A stretch of DNA of 64,000 bases from Brevibacterium rongguiense. Lineage in GTDB: Bacteria > Actinomycetota > Actinomycetes > Actinomycetales > Brevibacteriaceae. The stretch lies in contig NZ_WWEQ01000003.1 of assembly GCF_009857845.1 (NCBI RefSeq), positions 1 through 64,000 of the forward strand, written 5' to 3'. Positions within the stretch are counted from its first letter, which is position 1; every line of letters starts with the position of its first letter. Both the position numbers and the translations under genes were made by a program. A model generated the notes under the pieces. The model ran no database searches. It saw nothing but the letters and a program-made list of their open reading frames with translations, and was not told where the DNA came from. Positions 53,796 to 62,904 of the stretch are shown here, one piece after another.

Positions 53796-54974
53796 ATGAC
53801 CAGCTCCGCTCCGCAGCCCGCCCCCGCCCGCTCCGCAGCCCCGCAGCCCGCAGCCCCAGGCGGACCCGCGCCGCGGGAGGACGAGCTCCCGCTCGTGGCC
53901 GTGCTCTTCGGCGGCCGGTCCTCCGAGCACGCCGTGAGCTGCGTGGGGGCCAAGGCCGTGATCGGCGCGATCCACCGCGAGCGCTTCCGGGTGCTGCCCA
54001 TCGGCATCACCCAGGAGGGCACGTGGCGCCGCGTCGAGGACTGGGCGGACTTCGCGTTCGATCCGCAGCGCATGCCGGAGGTCGTCGACGACGGCACGGA
54101 GATCCTCGTCGCGCCCTCCGGGGCGCACTCCCCGCTGCGCGAGCGCCTGGCCGACGGCACCGTGCGAGAGCTCGGCCGGGTCGACGCGTTCTTCCCCGTC
54201 CTCCACGGCAAGCACGGTGAGGACGGGACGGTCCAGGGCCTCTTCGAGCTCATGGACACCCCGTTCGTGGGCGGGGGCGTGCTCCCCTCGGCCGTGAGCA
54301 TGGACAAGCACTTCATGAAGGTGGTCCTCGCCGGGGCGGGCATCCCCGCCTGCCCATGGGAGACGCTCACCGCCGCGCAGTGGGCGACCGACCCCGAAGT
54401 CGCAGCGCAGCGGGTCAGCGAGCAGGGCTTCCCGGCCTTCGTCAAGCCCGCCCGCGCCGGCTCGAGCGTGGGCATCAGCCGCATCGAGTCCGGCGAGCAG
54501 CTGCCCGCCGCCATGGCCGAGGCACTCGCCCACGACGACAAGGTCATCGTGGAGCCCGGCATCGACGGCCGGGAGATCGAGTGCTCGGTGCTGGGCGGGC
54601 GCGTGGACGCGCAGCTGCGCACCTCGCTGCCGGCGGAGATCATCGTCAAGGGCGACCACGCGTTCTACGACTTCGAGGCCAAGTACCTCGATGCCGACGG
54701 CGCCGAGGTCGTGTGCCCGGCCGACATCGACCCGGAGACCACCGCGCGGGTCCAGGACGTCGCGCGGCGGACGTTCCGCGCGTTCGACTGCACGGGCCTG
54801 GCCCGCGTCGACACGTTCGTCACCCCCGCGGGCGAGGTGCTCGTCAACGAGCTCAACACGCTGCCCGGCTTCACCCCGACCTCCGGCTACCCGCTCATGT
54901 TCGCGGCCTCCGGGGTGGGCTTCGAGCAGCTGGTCGCCGAGCTGCTCGACATCGCGCTGCGCGACGCCCGCTGA
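53796..54974 (+). CDS. ddl: D-alanine-D-alanine ligase
   Basis: Joins two D-Ala for the peptidoglycan stem peptide, using ATP. 392 residues from the ATG at 53796; a Pro/Ala-rich tail of about 30 residues precedes VAVLFGGRSSEHAVSC. Other marks: FFPVLHGKHGEDGTVQGLFE, the ATP-grasp segment FVKPARAGSSVGISR, EPGIDGREIECSVLG and GLARVDTFV-NELNTLPGFT with the metal ligands. The longer frame upstream overlaps the PEBP gene and is not coding. Confidence 0.95.
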   Translation: MTSSAPQPAPARSAAPQPAAPGGPAPREDELPLVAVLFGGRSSEHAVSCVGAKAVIGAIHRERFRVLPIGITQEGTWRRVEDWADFAFDPQRMPEVVDDGTEILVAPSGAHSPLRERLADGTVRELGRVDAFFPVLHGKHGEDGTVQGLFELMDTPFVGGGVLPSAVSMDKHFMKVVLAGAGIPACPWETLTAAQWATDPEVAAQRVSEQGFPAFVKPARAGSSVGISRIESGEQLPAAMAEALAHDDKVIVEPGIDGREIECSVLGGRVDAQLRTSLPAEIIVKGDHAFYDFEAKYLDADGAEVVCPADIDPETTARVQDVARRTFRAFDCTGLARVDTFVTPAGEVLVNELNTLPGFTPTSGYPLMFAASGVGFEQLVAELLDIALRDAR

Positions 54975-55018
54975 GCCGCCCGCGCGCCTCACCCCGCTGT
55001 CCCACCCGGGCATCGCAC

Positions 55019-55507
55019 CTAGCCGCGGACGGGAGTCCCGTCCTCGCCGATGTCCTCGGCGGACTGGCACTTGTCCTGCTGGTGCAGCGCCGCAACGGCG
55101 GGGGAGACGGCGTTGAGCACATTGGCCCCGGAGGCCTTGCGCGGGTCGACGAGGACCTCGACGGCGGGGTCACGGCCGAAGCTCACGAACTTCCACGACT
55201 CCTCGCTCTGCTCCAGCGAGATCCAGTCGACCCCGCTGACGCTCACGCACGGCTTCGTCGTGGGTGCCGGGGGCTCCATCCCGCAGCGCAGCACAGCGCC
55301 GGCCGGGTCGCCCCACGCGGTGGTGGCCTGCGCGGAGGTCTTGCGCTGGGCGAGGTCGTCGATGCGGTCGGGCAGGCGCAGCATGACGGTGGCGCAGTCC
55401 GGCGCCGCGGCGCTGGGGGCGGGCTCCACGATGAGGGTTCCCGCGCAGCCGCTCAGCGCCACGGCGCACAGGCCGCTCACGGCGGTGAGGAGCGTGGGAA
55501 GGCGCAT
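55019..55507 (-). CDS. DUF3515 lipoprotein
   Basis: 162 residues from the ATG at 55507. The signal peptide LLTAVSGLCAVALSGC ends in a lipobox, Cys at about residue 20. The DUF3515 core follows: PDCATVMLRLPDRI, TTAWGDPAGAVLRCGMEPPAPT, VDWISLEQSEESWKFVSFGRDPAVEV. Function unknown; the gene commonly lies between ddl and thiL in actinobacteria, as here. The frame extends upstream but without a ribosome site. Confidence 0.88.
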   Translation of the reverse strand: MRLPTLLTAVSGLCAVALSGCAGTLIVEPAPSAAAPDCATVMLRLPDRIDDLAQRKTSAQATTAWGDPAGAVLRCGMEPPAPTTKPCVSVSGVDWISLEQSEESWKFVSFGRDPAVEVLVDPRKASGANVLNAVSPAVAALHQQDKCQSAEDIGEDGTPVRG

Positions 55508-55513
55508 GCGACC

Positions 55514-55519
55514 AGCGTA
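55514..55519 (-). promoter_or_regulatory. -10 hexamer TACGCT of the DUF3515 gene (leaderless)
   Basis: TACGCT on the minus strand, 6 nt before the ATG at 55507. Confidence 0.5.
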
Positions 55520-55534
55520 GACCCCGAGCCCGGG

Positions 55535-55540
55535 CATACT
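55535..55540 (+). promoter_or_regulatory. -10-like hexamer CATACT of thiL
   Basis: CATACT lies 49 nt before the thiL ATG; GGAGGGCGGG follows as ribosome site. Back to back with the DUF3515 promoter. Confidence 0.35.
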
Positions 55541-55589
55541 GGACGAAGGGCCGCGGGCCCAGCGGCACAGCAGCGGAGGGCGGGAAAGT

Positions 55590-56666
55590 ATGGAGCACAC
55601 CGAGGCGGCGCAGGCGCAGGACCGGGCGCGCACGCTCGGCGCGCTGGGTGAGGACGAGGTGCTGCGGCGCATCCTCGCCCGGGTCGCCGCGCCCGCCGGC
55701 ACGGCGGTCGGCCCCGGCGACGACGCAGCCGTGAGCACGCCCGCGGGCCCGCTCGTCAGCACCGCGGACATGCTCGTCGAGGGCGAGGACTTCCTCGCGG
55801 AGTGGCTCGACCCGCGGGCCCTCGGCCGCAAGGCGGCCGCCCAGAACCTCGCGGACATCGCGGCCATGGGCGCCGATCCCCACGGGCTCCTCGTCTCCCT
55901 GGCCGCCCCCGCGGACACGCCCATCGAGACGATCGAGGCGATCTACGACGGGCTGGCCGCCGAGTGCGCGCGCGCCGGCACGGGCATCCTGGGCGGCGAC
56001 CTGTCCGGCTCGGCCGTCCTCACCCTGGCCATCACCGCGCTCGGCACGCTGCCCGCCCCGGCCGGCACCGGTGCACCCGCCGGCTCCGCCCGGCCCTGGC
56101 TGCGCAGCGCGGCGCGCCCCGGAGACGCCGTCGTCCTGGCGGGCACGGTGGGCCGCGCCGAAGCCGGCCTCGACCTGCTGTTCGCGGGCTTCCGGGCAGC
56201 GAGCGCCCCCGCGGGCTGCGCCGAGCTCATCGAGGCCCAGCTCGCCCCCCGCCCGGACTACGCATCGGCCCGCGCGCTGCGCGGCTGGGCCCGGGCGGCC
56301 ATCGACGTCTCCGACGGGCTGGCCGGGGACCTGGGCCGCATGGCCCGCGCCTCGGGCGTGCGCATCGACCTCGACCCCGCCGCCCTCGACCGCCTGGCGC
56401 GCCCCCTGCTGCCCGCGGCCCGGGCCCTGAACCCGGCCGGGGACGCCGCAGCCCACCGCGAGCGCGCCCGGGGCTGGGCGCTCGCCGGCGGCGAGGACCA
56501 CGGCATCATCGCCGCCGGCGCGGCCCCCACGCCCGGCCCGCCGCAGCGGGGCACTCCGGTAGGGTGGGAGCCGATCGCGGCCTGCAGTGCGGGCGATTCC
56601 GGCGTGTACCTGGCCGGGCGCCCCGTGGGCCTGAAGTCCTTCAGCCATTTCAGGGAGAACGGGTGA
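55590..56666 (+). CDS. thiL: thiamine-monophosphate kinase
   Basis: Makes thiamine pyrophosphate from thiamine monophosphate and ATP. 358 residues. AIR-synthase fold marks: GEDEVLRRIL, GPGDDAAVSTPAGPLVSTADMLVEGEDF in outline (GDDAAV, TADMLVEG), LGRKAAAQNLADIAAMGA, GGDLSGS and AIDVSDGLAGDLGRMA, and ALAGGEDHGIIA. Couples by a GTGA overlap to the DAK2 gene. Confidence 0.94.
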   Translation: MEHTEAAQAQDRARTLGALGEDEVLRRILARVAAPAGTAVGPGDDAAVSTPAGPLVSTADMLVEGEDFLAEWLDPRALGRKAAAQNLADIAAMGADPHGLLVSLAAPADTPIETIEAIYDGLAAECARAGTGILGGDLSGSAVLTLAITALGTLPAPAGTGAPAGSARPWLRSAARPGDAVVLAGTVGRAEAGLDLLFAGFRAASAPAGCAELIEAQLAPRPDYASARALRGWARAAIDVSDGLAGDLGRMARASGVRIDLDPAALDRLARPLLPAARALNPAGDAAAHRERARGWALAGGEDHGIIAAGAAPTPGPPQRGTPVGWEPIAACSAGDSGVYLAGRPVGLKSFSHFRENG

Positions 56667-58249
56667 GCACGGATCCGGTGCGCCTCAACGGGCGCCTGGC
56701 GGCCCGCTGGGCCCGGCGCACGGTCGAGCGGATGCGCCGCGAGCGCAGCGGCATCGACTCGCTCAACGTGTTCCCCGTCCCGGACGGCGACACCGGCTCG
56801 AACATGTACCACACGGTGCGCAGCGCGTACCGCGCCGTCGAGGGCCTGTCCGGCTCGGTCACGCTCCCGGAGGTCGTGGGCGCCATGGCCACGGGCGCTC
56901 TGCGCGGGGCCCGCGGCAACTCCGGCCTCATCCTCTCCGTCGCGCTGCGCGGCGTCGCCGATGCGCTCGAGGACATCACCGTCCTCGACGCCCCCGCGTT
57001 CGCCGGCGCCCTCGAGCTCGCCGCCGCGCGCGCCAACGACGCGATCGCCGACCCCGTCCACGGGACCATGCTCACGGTCCTCCACGCCATGGCCGAGGAG
57101 GCGCGCGAGCAGGCCGACGACGGCGCGGACCTCCTCGCACAGATCGCCGCCGTGCGCGCCCGCTCGCGCACCGCGGTCGCGGAGACCACCGGCCAGCTCG
57201 ACGTGCTCTCCGACGCCTCCGTCGTCGACGCGGGCTCCACCGGCATTGTCGAGCTCTTCGACCTCCTCTACCTCACGGTCACCGGCCACGACCTCGAGGC
57301 CGTGAGCGCCGCCGCGCACGTGCGCGCGGACGGGCCCGCCGCCGTGCCCCAGGTCAGCGCGGAGGCCGGGATCGAGCTCGTGTACCTCCTGGGCGGCCCC
57401 CGCGACCGCTCCCGGCCGGTCAAGCGGGCGCTTGCGAAGGCCGGCGGCACCTCGGTCGTCGTCTCCTGGCCCAAGGTCCACGTCCACGTCCCGGACGAGG
57501 CCGCGGCCGAGCGCGCTCTCGCGGCGATGGCGCCCCTGCCGATCCTCCAGCTGCGCGCCGAGGACCTCACGGTCGCGGGCGGGGTGCACCGGGAGGCCGA
57601 GGTGCTCGTCCTCACCCGCGCCCCCGGGCTCCTGCTGCCCGCGGCCCTGGCCGAGGCGACGGCCGTGGCCGCCGGCGATGCCCAGGCCCGCACGGTGCTC
57701 ACCGGGCTGCGCGACGACGCGGCGGCCGCCGGCACCGAGCAGGTCGTGCTCGCCTCCTCGCAGGCCGATGCGCGGCTGGCCCACGCGGTCTTCGACGGCG
57801 CGGAGCCGCGCGGCCCCGCCGCCAGGATCGTCGCCGTCGACGGGCCCGTCGCGGCACTGGCCGCGCTCGCGGTCTACGACCCCCAGCTGCCGGCCGAGGC
57901 CGCCGCCGAGGAGATGGCGGCGGCCGCCGCGAACGTCCGCGGCGGCGAGCTCGTCCGCGCCCGCCGCTCGATGGCCGGGCCCGTCATGCACGACTCGGAC
58001 GCGTGGCTGCTGCGGGTGGCCGGGCGCACCCGCGCGCTCGAGGACGACCTCGGCAGCGCGCTCGCCGCCCTCGCGGACCTCCTCATGGCCCCCGGCGGGG
58101 AGCTCATCACCGTCATCGGCGGCGCCCAGGCCCCCGCCGGCGCCCTCGAGGCCGCCCGGGGGCGCATCCGCGCGGCCCACCCGGACGCGTCGGTCGACCT
58201 CGTCGCCGGCGACGACCCCGCCTACGGCGCGAGCATCGGCGTCGAGTGA
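56663..58249 (+). CDS. DAK2 domain fatty acid kinase FakA-like protein
   Basis: 528 residues, GTG start at 56663 overlapping the thiL stop. N-terminal DAK2 phosphotransferase domain: NVFPVPDGDTGSNMYHTV with the Asp-x-Asp metal site, ATGALRGARGNSGLILS, HGTMLTV, VVDAGSTGIVELF. The middle and C-terminal parts resemble FakA (VHVHVPDEAAAERAL). FakA phosphorylates acyl chains bound to a FakB/DegV protein; no fakB is in the window. Sits between thiL and recG as in many actinobacteria. Confidence 0.9.
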   Translation: MSTDPVRLNGRLAARWARRTVERMRRERSGIDSLNVFPVPDGDTGSNMYHTVRSAYRAVEGLSGSVTLPEVVGAMATGALRGARGNSGLILSVALRGVADALEDITVLDAPAFAGALELAAARANDAIADPVHGTMLTVLHAMAEEAREQADDGADLLAQIAAVRARSRTAVAETTGQLDVLSDASVVDAGSTGIVELFDLLYLTVTGHDLEAVSAAAHVRADGPAAVPQVSAEAGIELVYLLGGPRDRSRPVKRALAKAGGTSVVVSWPKVHVHVPDEAAAERALAAMAPLPILQLRAEDLTVAGGVHREAEVLVLTRAPGLLLPAALAEATAVAAGDAQARTVLTGLRDDAAAAGTEQVVLASSQADARLAHAVFDGAEPRGPAARIVAVDGPVAALAALAVYDPQLPAEAAAEEMAAAAANVRGGELVRARRSMAGPVMHDSDAWLLRVAGRTRALEDDLGSALAALADLLMAPGGELITVIGGAQAPAGALEAARGRIRAAHPDASVDLVAGDDPAYGASIGVE

Positions 58250-58262
58250 GCGGCGGGGCACC

Positions 58263-60443
58263 ATGAGCGAGACCGGGCCCGCGCCTCGGCCGCCCCAGCT
58301 GGCGGACCTCATCACCGCCAAGCGCGACGTCAGGGCGCTGGAGAAGCTCGGGCTGTACTCGCTCGAGGACGCGCTGCGCTACTTCCCGCGCCGCTACATC
58401 TACCCCGGCCAGCCCACCCCCATCCGCGACCTCGAGCCGGAGTCCACGGCCGTTGTGCTGGCCTGGGTGGTGGGCGTGAGCTCGCGGCACATGCGCAACC
58501 GCCGCGGCAAGCTCACGACCGTCACGCTCAGCGACGGGATGGGCACGATCACCGCGACGTTCTTCAACCAGCCGTGGTTGGAGGCCAAGCTCCTGCCGGA
58601 GCAGTGGGTGGCGCTCACGGGCAAGGCCAGCCTGTACCGCGGCCAGCTCCAGCTGAGCAACCCCGTGCTGCTCAACCAGGCCGCGGGCGAGGCGCCGGAC
58701 CTCGACGAGATCTCCCACCCCATCCCCATCTACCGGGCCTCCGCCCAGATCTCCACCCAGCGCATCCAGCGCCTCATCCGCGTGCTGCTCGACTCCGCGC
58801 CCCCGGAGGCCCTCGCCGATCCGCTGCCGGCCGATGTGCGCCTGGCCCACGGCCTGCCGGACTACCGCCAGGCGCTCGAGTACGTCCACCGGCCCATGGG
58901 CGAGCGGGAGCCCGAGCAGGCCCTCGAGCGGTTCAAGTTCGAGGAGGCGTTCGCCCTCCAGGCGGAGCTGCGCACCCGCCGCGTGCGCACGGAGCTCGAG
59001 CCGGCGGTGGCCCTGCCCGGCGAGGCCGGCGGCCAGCTGCGCGCGTTCGACGAGTCGCTGCCGTTCGAGCTCACCGCCTCGCAGCGGCGGGCGGGCACGG
59101 AGATCTCGAAGGACCTCGCCTCCACCTCGCCCATGAACCGCCTGCTGCACGGCGATGTGGGCTCGGGCAAGACGCTCGTGGCCCTGCGCGCCATGCTCCA
59201 GGCCGTCGACTCCGGCAAGCAGGCAGCGCTCCTGGCCCCCACCGAGGTGCTCGCCGGCCAGCACTTCCGGTCGCTGTCGGCCATGCTGGGCCCGCTCGCG
59301 GAGGACGGCTCCCTGTTCGCCAACCCCAGCGGGGTGCGGCTGGCGCTGCTCACCGGCTCCACGCCGGCCAAGGAGCGCCGGAAGATCGCCCTCGACCTCG
59401 TCGCGGGCGAGATCGACATCGTCGTGGGCACCCACGCCCTGCTGAGCGACTCGACGATCTTCCACGACCTGGGCCTCGTCGTCGTCGACGAGCAGCACCG
59501 CTTCGGGGTGCGCCAGCGCGAGCAGCTGCGGGCCAAGGGCAGCGGGGCCGTGCCCCACACCCTCGTCATGACCGCCACCCCCATCCCGCGCACCGTGGCG
59601 ATGACCGTGTTCGGCGACCTCGACGTCTCCGTGCTGCGCGAGCTGCCCGGCGGCCCGCGCGCCATCGCCAGCCACGTCGTCTCGCTTGCCGACCACCCCC
59701 ACTGGGCCGCGCGGATGTGGGAGGTCGTCGGCGAGCGGGTCGCCGCCGGCCAGCAGGCCTTCGTCGTCGCCTCGCGCATCGAGACGCAGGAGGCGCTCAC
59801 CGACCCGGAGACGGGCGAGCCCGTGCCGGAGGCGGTGGGCGTGGCCGACCTCGCCGAGCGCATCGCCGCCCTGCCCGCGCTGCGCGGGGCCCGCATCGAG
59901 GTCCTCCACGGCCGGCTCGAGCAGGGGGAGAAGGACGTCATCATGTCCCGCTTCGCCCACGGCGAGTTCGACGTGCTCGTCGCGACGACCGTCATCGAGG
60001 TGGGCGTCGACGTGCCCAATGCCCGCACGATGGTCATCATGGACGCCGACCGCTTCGGCATCGCCCAGCTCCACCAGCTGCGCGGGCGCGTGGGGCGCGC
60101 CGGCGACGACGCCGTGTGCTTCTTCGCCACGAACCGGCCCGAGGCCCACGAGTCCGCCGAGCGGCTGGCCACGGTGGCGGGCACGCTCGACGGCTTCGCG
60201 CTGGCCGACTACGACGTCGAGCAGCGCCGCGAGGGCGATGTGCTCGGCCGCTCGCAGTGGGGCGCGCGGACCTCGCTGCGCTACCTCTCCGTCATCCGCG
60301 ACGAGCCGATTGTGCTCGCCGCCCGCACCGCCGCGCACCGCCTCGTCGACGAGGATCCGGAGCTGGACCGCCACCGCGCGCTGCGGGCCTACATCGACCG
60401 GCTGCTCGTGCGCGACGACTCCGACTGGATGGAGACGTCGTGA
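58263..60443 (+). CDS. recG: ATP-dependent DNA helicase RecG
   Basis: Branch-migration helicase that remodels stalled forks and Holliday junctions. 726 residues. N-terminal wedge/OB region (VTLSDGMGTITATFFNQPWL), then helicase domains: Walker A HGDVGSGKT, DEQH box VVVDEQHRFG, motif III MTATPIPRT, motif V ATTVIEVGVDVPNA, motif VI QLRGRVGRAGD. ATG at 58263, 13 bp after the DAK2 stop. Confidence 0.96.
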   Translation: MSETGPAPRPPQLADLITAKRDVRALEKLGLYSLEDALRYFPRRYIYPGQPTPIRDLEPESTAVVLAWVVGVSSRHMRNRRGKLTTVTLSDGMGTITATFFNQPWLEAKLLPEQWVALTGKASLYRGQLQLSNPVLLNQAAGEAPDLDEISHPIPIYRASAQISTQRIQRLIRVLLDSAPPEALADPLPADVRLAHGLPDYRQALEYVHRPMGEREPEQALERFKFEEAFALQAELRTRRVRTELEPAVALPGEAGGQLRAFDESLPFELTASQRRAGTEISKDLASTSPMNRLLHGDVGSGKTLVALRAMLQAVDSGKQAALLAPTEVLAGQHFRSLSAMLGPLAEDGSLFANPSGVRLALLTGSTPAKERRKIALDLVAGEIDIVVGTHALLSDSTIFHDLGLVVVDEQHRFGVRQREQLRAKGSGAVPHTLVMTATPIPRTVAMTVFGDLDVSVLRELPGGPRAIASHVVSLADHPHWAARMWEVVGERVAAGQQAFVVASRIETQEALTDPETGEPVPEAVGVADLAERIAALPALRGARIEVLHGRLEQGEKDVIMSRFAHGEFDVLVATTVIEVGVDVPNARTMVIMDADRFGIAQLHQLRGRVGRAGDDAVCFFATNRPEAHESAERLATVAGTLDGFALADYDVEQRREGDVLGRSQWGARTSLRYLSVIRDEPIVLAARTAAHRLVDEDPELDRHRALRAYIDRLLVRDDSDWMETS

Positions 60444-60471
60444 GCGCCCGCGCCCGGAGAAGGCGGGCCTA

Positions 60472-61038
60472 GTGCGCATCGTCGCAGGCCGCCACGCCTC
60501 CCGCCCGCTGCGCACGCCGCCGGGCGACGGCACGCGGCCCACCTCGGACCGGGTGCGCGAATCGCTCTTCGGCTCGCTCGAATCGCTCGGCATGCTCGCC
60601 GGCGCGCAGGTCCTCGACGTCTTCGCCGGCTCCGGCGCGCTGGGCCTCGAGGCGCTCAGCCGCGGGGCCGCGCGCGCCGTCTTCGTCGAGCGCGCCGCGG
60701 GCCCCGCCCGCGTCATCGCGGCCAACGTGGCGGCGCTGGGGGAGGGGACTGCCGCCGAGGTGCGCGTCCAGGCCGCGCTGCCCGCCCTGGCCGCGCTCGC
60801 CCAGGAGGGGCGCGCCTTCGACCTCGTGCTCGCCGATCCGCCGTATCCGCTGCCCGAGGCCCAGGTGTCCGCGGTGCTGGCGGCCGCCGCCGTGCTGCTG
60901 GCCGACGACGCCTCGCTCCTCGTCCTCGAGCGCTCGGCGCGCTCGCCGGAGCCCGATGCCGCGGGCGCCGGGCTCGCGCTCTACGACACGAAGTCCTACG
61001 GGGAGACTGCCGTCTACCTGTTCGAGCGTGCGCGCTAG
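60472..61038 (+). CDS. rsmD: 16S rRNA (guanine966-N2)-methyltransferase
   Basis: 188 residues, SAM-dependent. The GTG at 60472 gives the family start VRIVAGRHASRPLRTPPG; GAGAAGG is upstream. Marks: RPTSDRVRESLFGSL, VLDVFAGSGALGLEALSRGA (SAM loop) and the catalytic LADPPYPL. 28 bp after recG, before coaD. Confidence 0.95.
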   Translation: MRIVAGRHASRPLRTPPGDGTRPTSDRVRESLFGSLESLGMLAGAQVLDVFAGSGALGLEALSRGAARAVFVERAAGPARVIAANVAALGEGTAAEVRVQAALPALAALAQEGRAFDLVLADPPYPLPEAQVSAVLAAAAVLLADDASLLVLERSARSPEPDAAGAGLALYDTKSYGETAVYLFERAR

Positions 61039-61056
61039 GCGGGCGGCGCGCCCGGC

Positions 61057-61062
61057 TACGAT
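61057..61062 (+). promoter_or_regulatory. -10 hexamer TACGAT of coaD (leaderless)
   Basis: TACGAT, then GGGCGC, then the ATG at 61069. Confidence 0.5.
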
Positions 61063-61068
61063 GGGCGC

Positions 61069-61554
61069 ATGAAGGTCGTCTGCCCCGGTTCGTACGATCC
61101 CGTCACGGTGGGCCACATCGACATCGTCGCCCGCGCCGCCGCGCTGTTCGATGAGGTCGTCGTCGCCGTCGTCCACAATCCCGCCAAGACCGGCCACTTC
61201 CCCGTCGACGAGCGCATCGCACTCATCCGGGCGGGGCTCGCGGAGGACGAGTGCACCGCGGGGGCCGACAACATCGCGATCGACGACGTGGCCGGCGGCC
61301 TGCTCGTCGACTACTGCCGCGACATCGGCGCGAGCGCCGTGCTCAAGGGGCTGCGCTCGGGCACCGACTTCGCCTACGAGCTGCCCATGGCGCTCATGAA
61401 CCGCCACCTGACAGACCTCGAGACCCTCTTCGTGCCGGGCGATCCGCGCTTCGAGCACGTGTCCTCCTCGCTCATCCGCGAGGTCCACGCGCTGGGCGGC
61501 GACATCTCCGGGCTCGTCCCCGCGGCCGTGCTGGAGGCGATGGACGCCCGATGA
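61069..61554 (+). CDS. coaD: phosphopantetheine adenylyltransferase
   Basis: Penultimate step of coenzyme A synthesis. 161 residues. VCPGSYDPVTVGHIDIV with the T-x-G-H nucleotidyltransferase motif, GLRSGTDFAYELPMALMNR, and HVSSSLIREVHALGGD (ISST-like). Translationally coupled (ATGA) to an MFS gene. Confidence 0.96.
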   Translation: MKVVCPGSYDPVTVGHIDIVARAAALFDEVVVAVVHNPAKTGHFPVDERIALIRAGLAEDECTAGADNIAIDDVAGGLLVDYCRDIGASAVLKGLRSGTDFAYELPMALMNRHLTDLETLFVPGDPRFEHVSSSLIREVHALGGDISGLVPAAVLEAMDAR

Positions 61555-62774
61555 GGCCGGCGTGGTTCGCAGCCCTCGTCGCGCACACGATCGCGCTGCA
61601 CGGGGTCTACAACGCGTCGAAGGTCCTCATGAGCTACCGCACGCTCGACATGGGCGGCGGCAGCGTCGCGGTGGGGCTGCTCACCGCCGTGTACTCGCTG
61701 GCCCCGCTGCTGCTGGCCATCCCCGTGGGCCGGCGGGTGGACCGCGGCTATGCGATCCCCATCATGTGGGCCGGCACCCTGCTGTCGGTGGGCGGCATCG
61801 TCGCCGCGGCGCTCGCGGGCGCCCTGCCCGTGCTCATGGGCGCCGCGATGGCCGTGGGCCTGGGCCAGCTGCTCATGACGGTGGCCGGGCAGGCGCTCAT
61901 CCCGCTGAGCTTCGAGCCCGCGGACGTCACGGCCCGCTTCGGCACGCTCACCCTGGGCGTGTCGATCGGACAGACGGTGGGCATGCCGATCGCGGGCTTC
62001 GCCGCGGGCACGGGCGGCCACCCGGACGCGGTGCGCGGCATGTGGGTGATGGCGGGCCTCGCCGCGCTCGCCATCCCCGCGATGCTCGGCGTCATGGCCC
62101 GCCCGGCCGGCCCGCGCATCGCCCGCGCCGAGGCGCGCGCCGCCGCCCGCTCCCCGCTGGCCCTGCTGCGCATCCGGGGCATGAAGCCCGCGATCCTCGC
62201 CTCGATGGCGACGCTGGCGGCCATCGACCTCATGAGCGCCTACCTGCCCGTGCTCGGGCAGGCCCACGGGGTGGGTGTGCAGGCGGTGACGCTGCTGCTC
62301 ACGGTGCGCACGCTGGCCACGATCGTGGCGCGCACCGCGATGGGCGCGCTCATGGCCCGGGTGCGGCTGACGACGCTGCTGTGGCTGTCCTCGGCGGCGG
62401 CCGGCATCTGCCTGCTGCTCTTCCCGGTGTGGGTGACGGTGCCCGTGCTCGCGGTGCTCATGGTCATCAGCGGCTTCGCGTTCGGGCTCACCCAGCCGCT
62501 CACGATGGGCTGGGTGTCCCACCTGGCCGATGCCGCCAACCGCGGGGCGGTCATGTCGATCCGGCTGGCCGGCAACCGGCTGAGCCAGGTCGTGCTGCCC
62601 TCGCTGGCATCGGCGATGAGCGCGGTGTTCGCCACCGGCTCGATCTTCGCGATGTCCGGTGGCCTGCTGCTCGCCTCGAGCGCGGCGACGTGGGCCAGCG
62701 CGCGCGGCGCGGTCGGCGATGGCCCCGCGGGCGAGGGAGGCCCCGCGGGCGAGAGCGGCGAGCCGCGCGCGTGA
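61551..62774 (+). CDS. MFS transporter
   Basis: 407 residues, about 12 helices. YSLAPLLLAIPVGRRVDRGY is a weak motif A between helices 2 and 3; SIGQTVGMPIAGFAAG is in the helix 5 region; FGLTQPLTMGWVSHLADAANRGAVMSIRLAGNR marks the second half in outline. A Gly/Ala/Glu tail of about 30 residues ends the protein. It lies between coaD and the DUF177 gene, where these are often adjacent in actinobacteria; the overlap with coaD suggests cotranscription. Substrate unknown. Confidence 0.85.
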   Translation: MRPAWFAALVAHTIALHGVYNASKVLMSYRTLDMGGGSVAVGLLTAVYSLAPLLLAIPVGRRVDRGYAIPIMWAGTLLSVGGIVAAALAGALPVLMGAAMAVGLGQLLMTVAGQALIPLSFEPADVTARFGTLTLGVSIGQTVGMPIAGFAAGTGGHPDAVRGMWVMAGLAALAIPAMLGVMARPAGPRIARAEARAAARSPLALLRIRGMKPAILASMATLAAIDLMSAYLPVLGQAHGVGVQAVTLLLTVRTLATIVARTAMGALMARVRLTTLLWLSSAAAGICLLLFPVWVTVPVLAVLMVISGFAFGLTQPLTMGWVSHLADAANRGAVMSIRLAGNRLSQVVLPSLASAMSAVFATGSIFAMSGGLLLASSAATWASARGAVGDGPAGEGGPAGESGEPRA

Positions 62775-62835
62775 GCGCGCCCACCGTCACACCTCGGGCC
62801 CGGGTGCGCGGTTGGCGCCCGGGCCCGGGAGCGGC

Positions 62836-62841
62836 TAAGGT
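62836..62841 (+). promoter_or_regulatory. -10 hexamer TAAGGT of the yceD-rpmF-rnc unit
   Basis: TAAGGT lies about 60 nt before the DUF177 start and outside the MFS gene, so yceD-rpmF-rnc can be expressed on its own. Confidence 0.4.
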
Positions 62842-62904
62842 GGTTGTTTGCGTGTCAATTCGGGGCAGTGACCGGCTGGCCGATGTCGAGAAGAGGTGAG
62901 ACGG

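Noticed and set aside
58113-60725. 870-codon minus-strand ORF
   Set aside because: Antisense shadow of recG, whose helicase motifs are complete.
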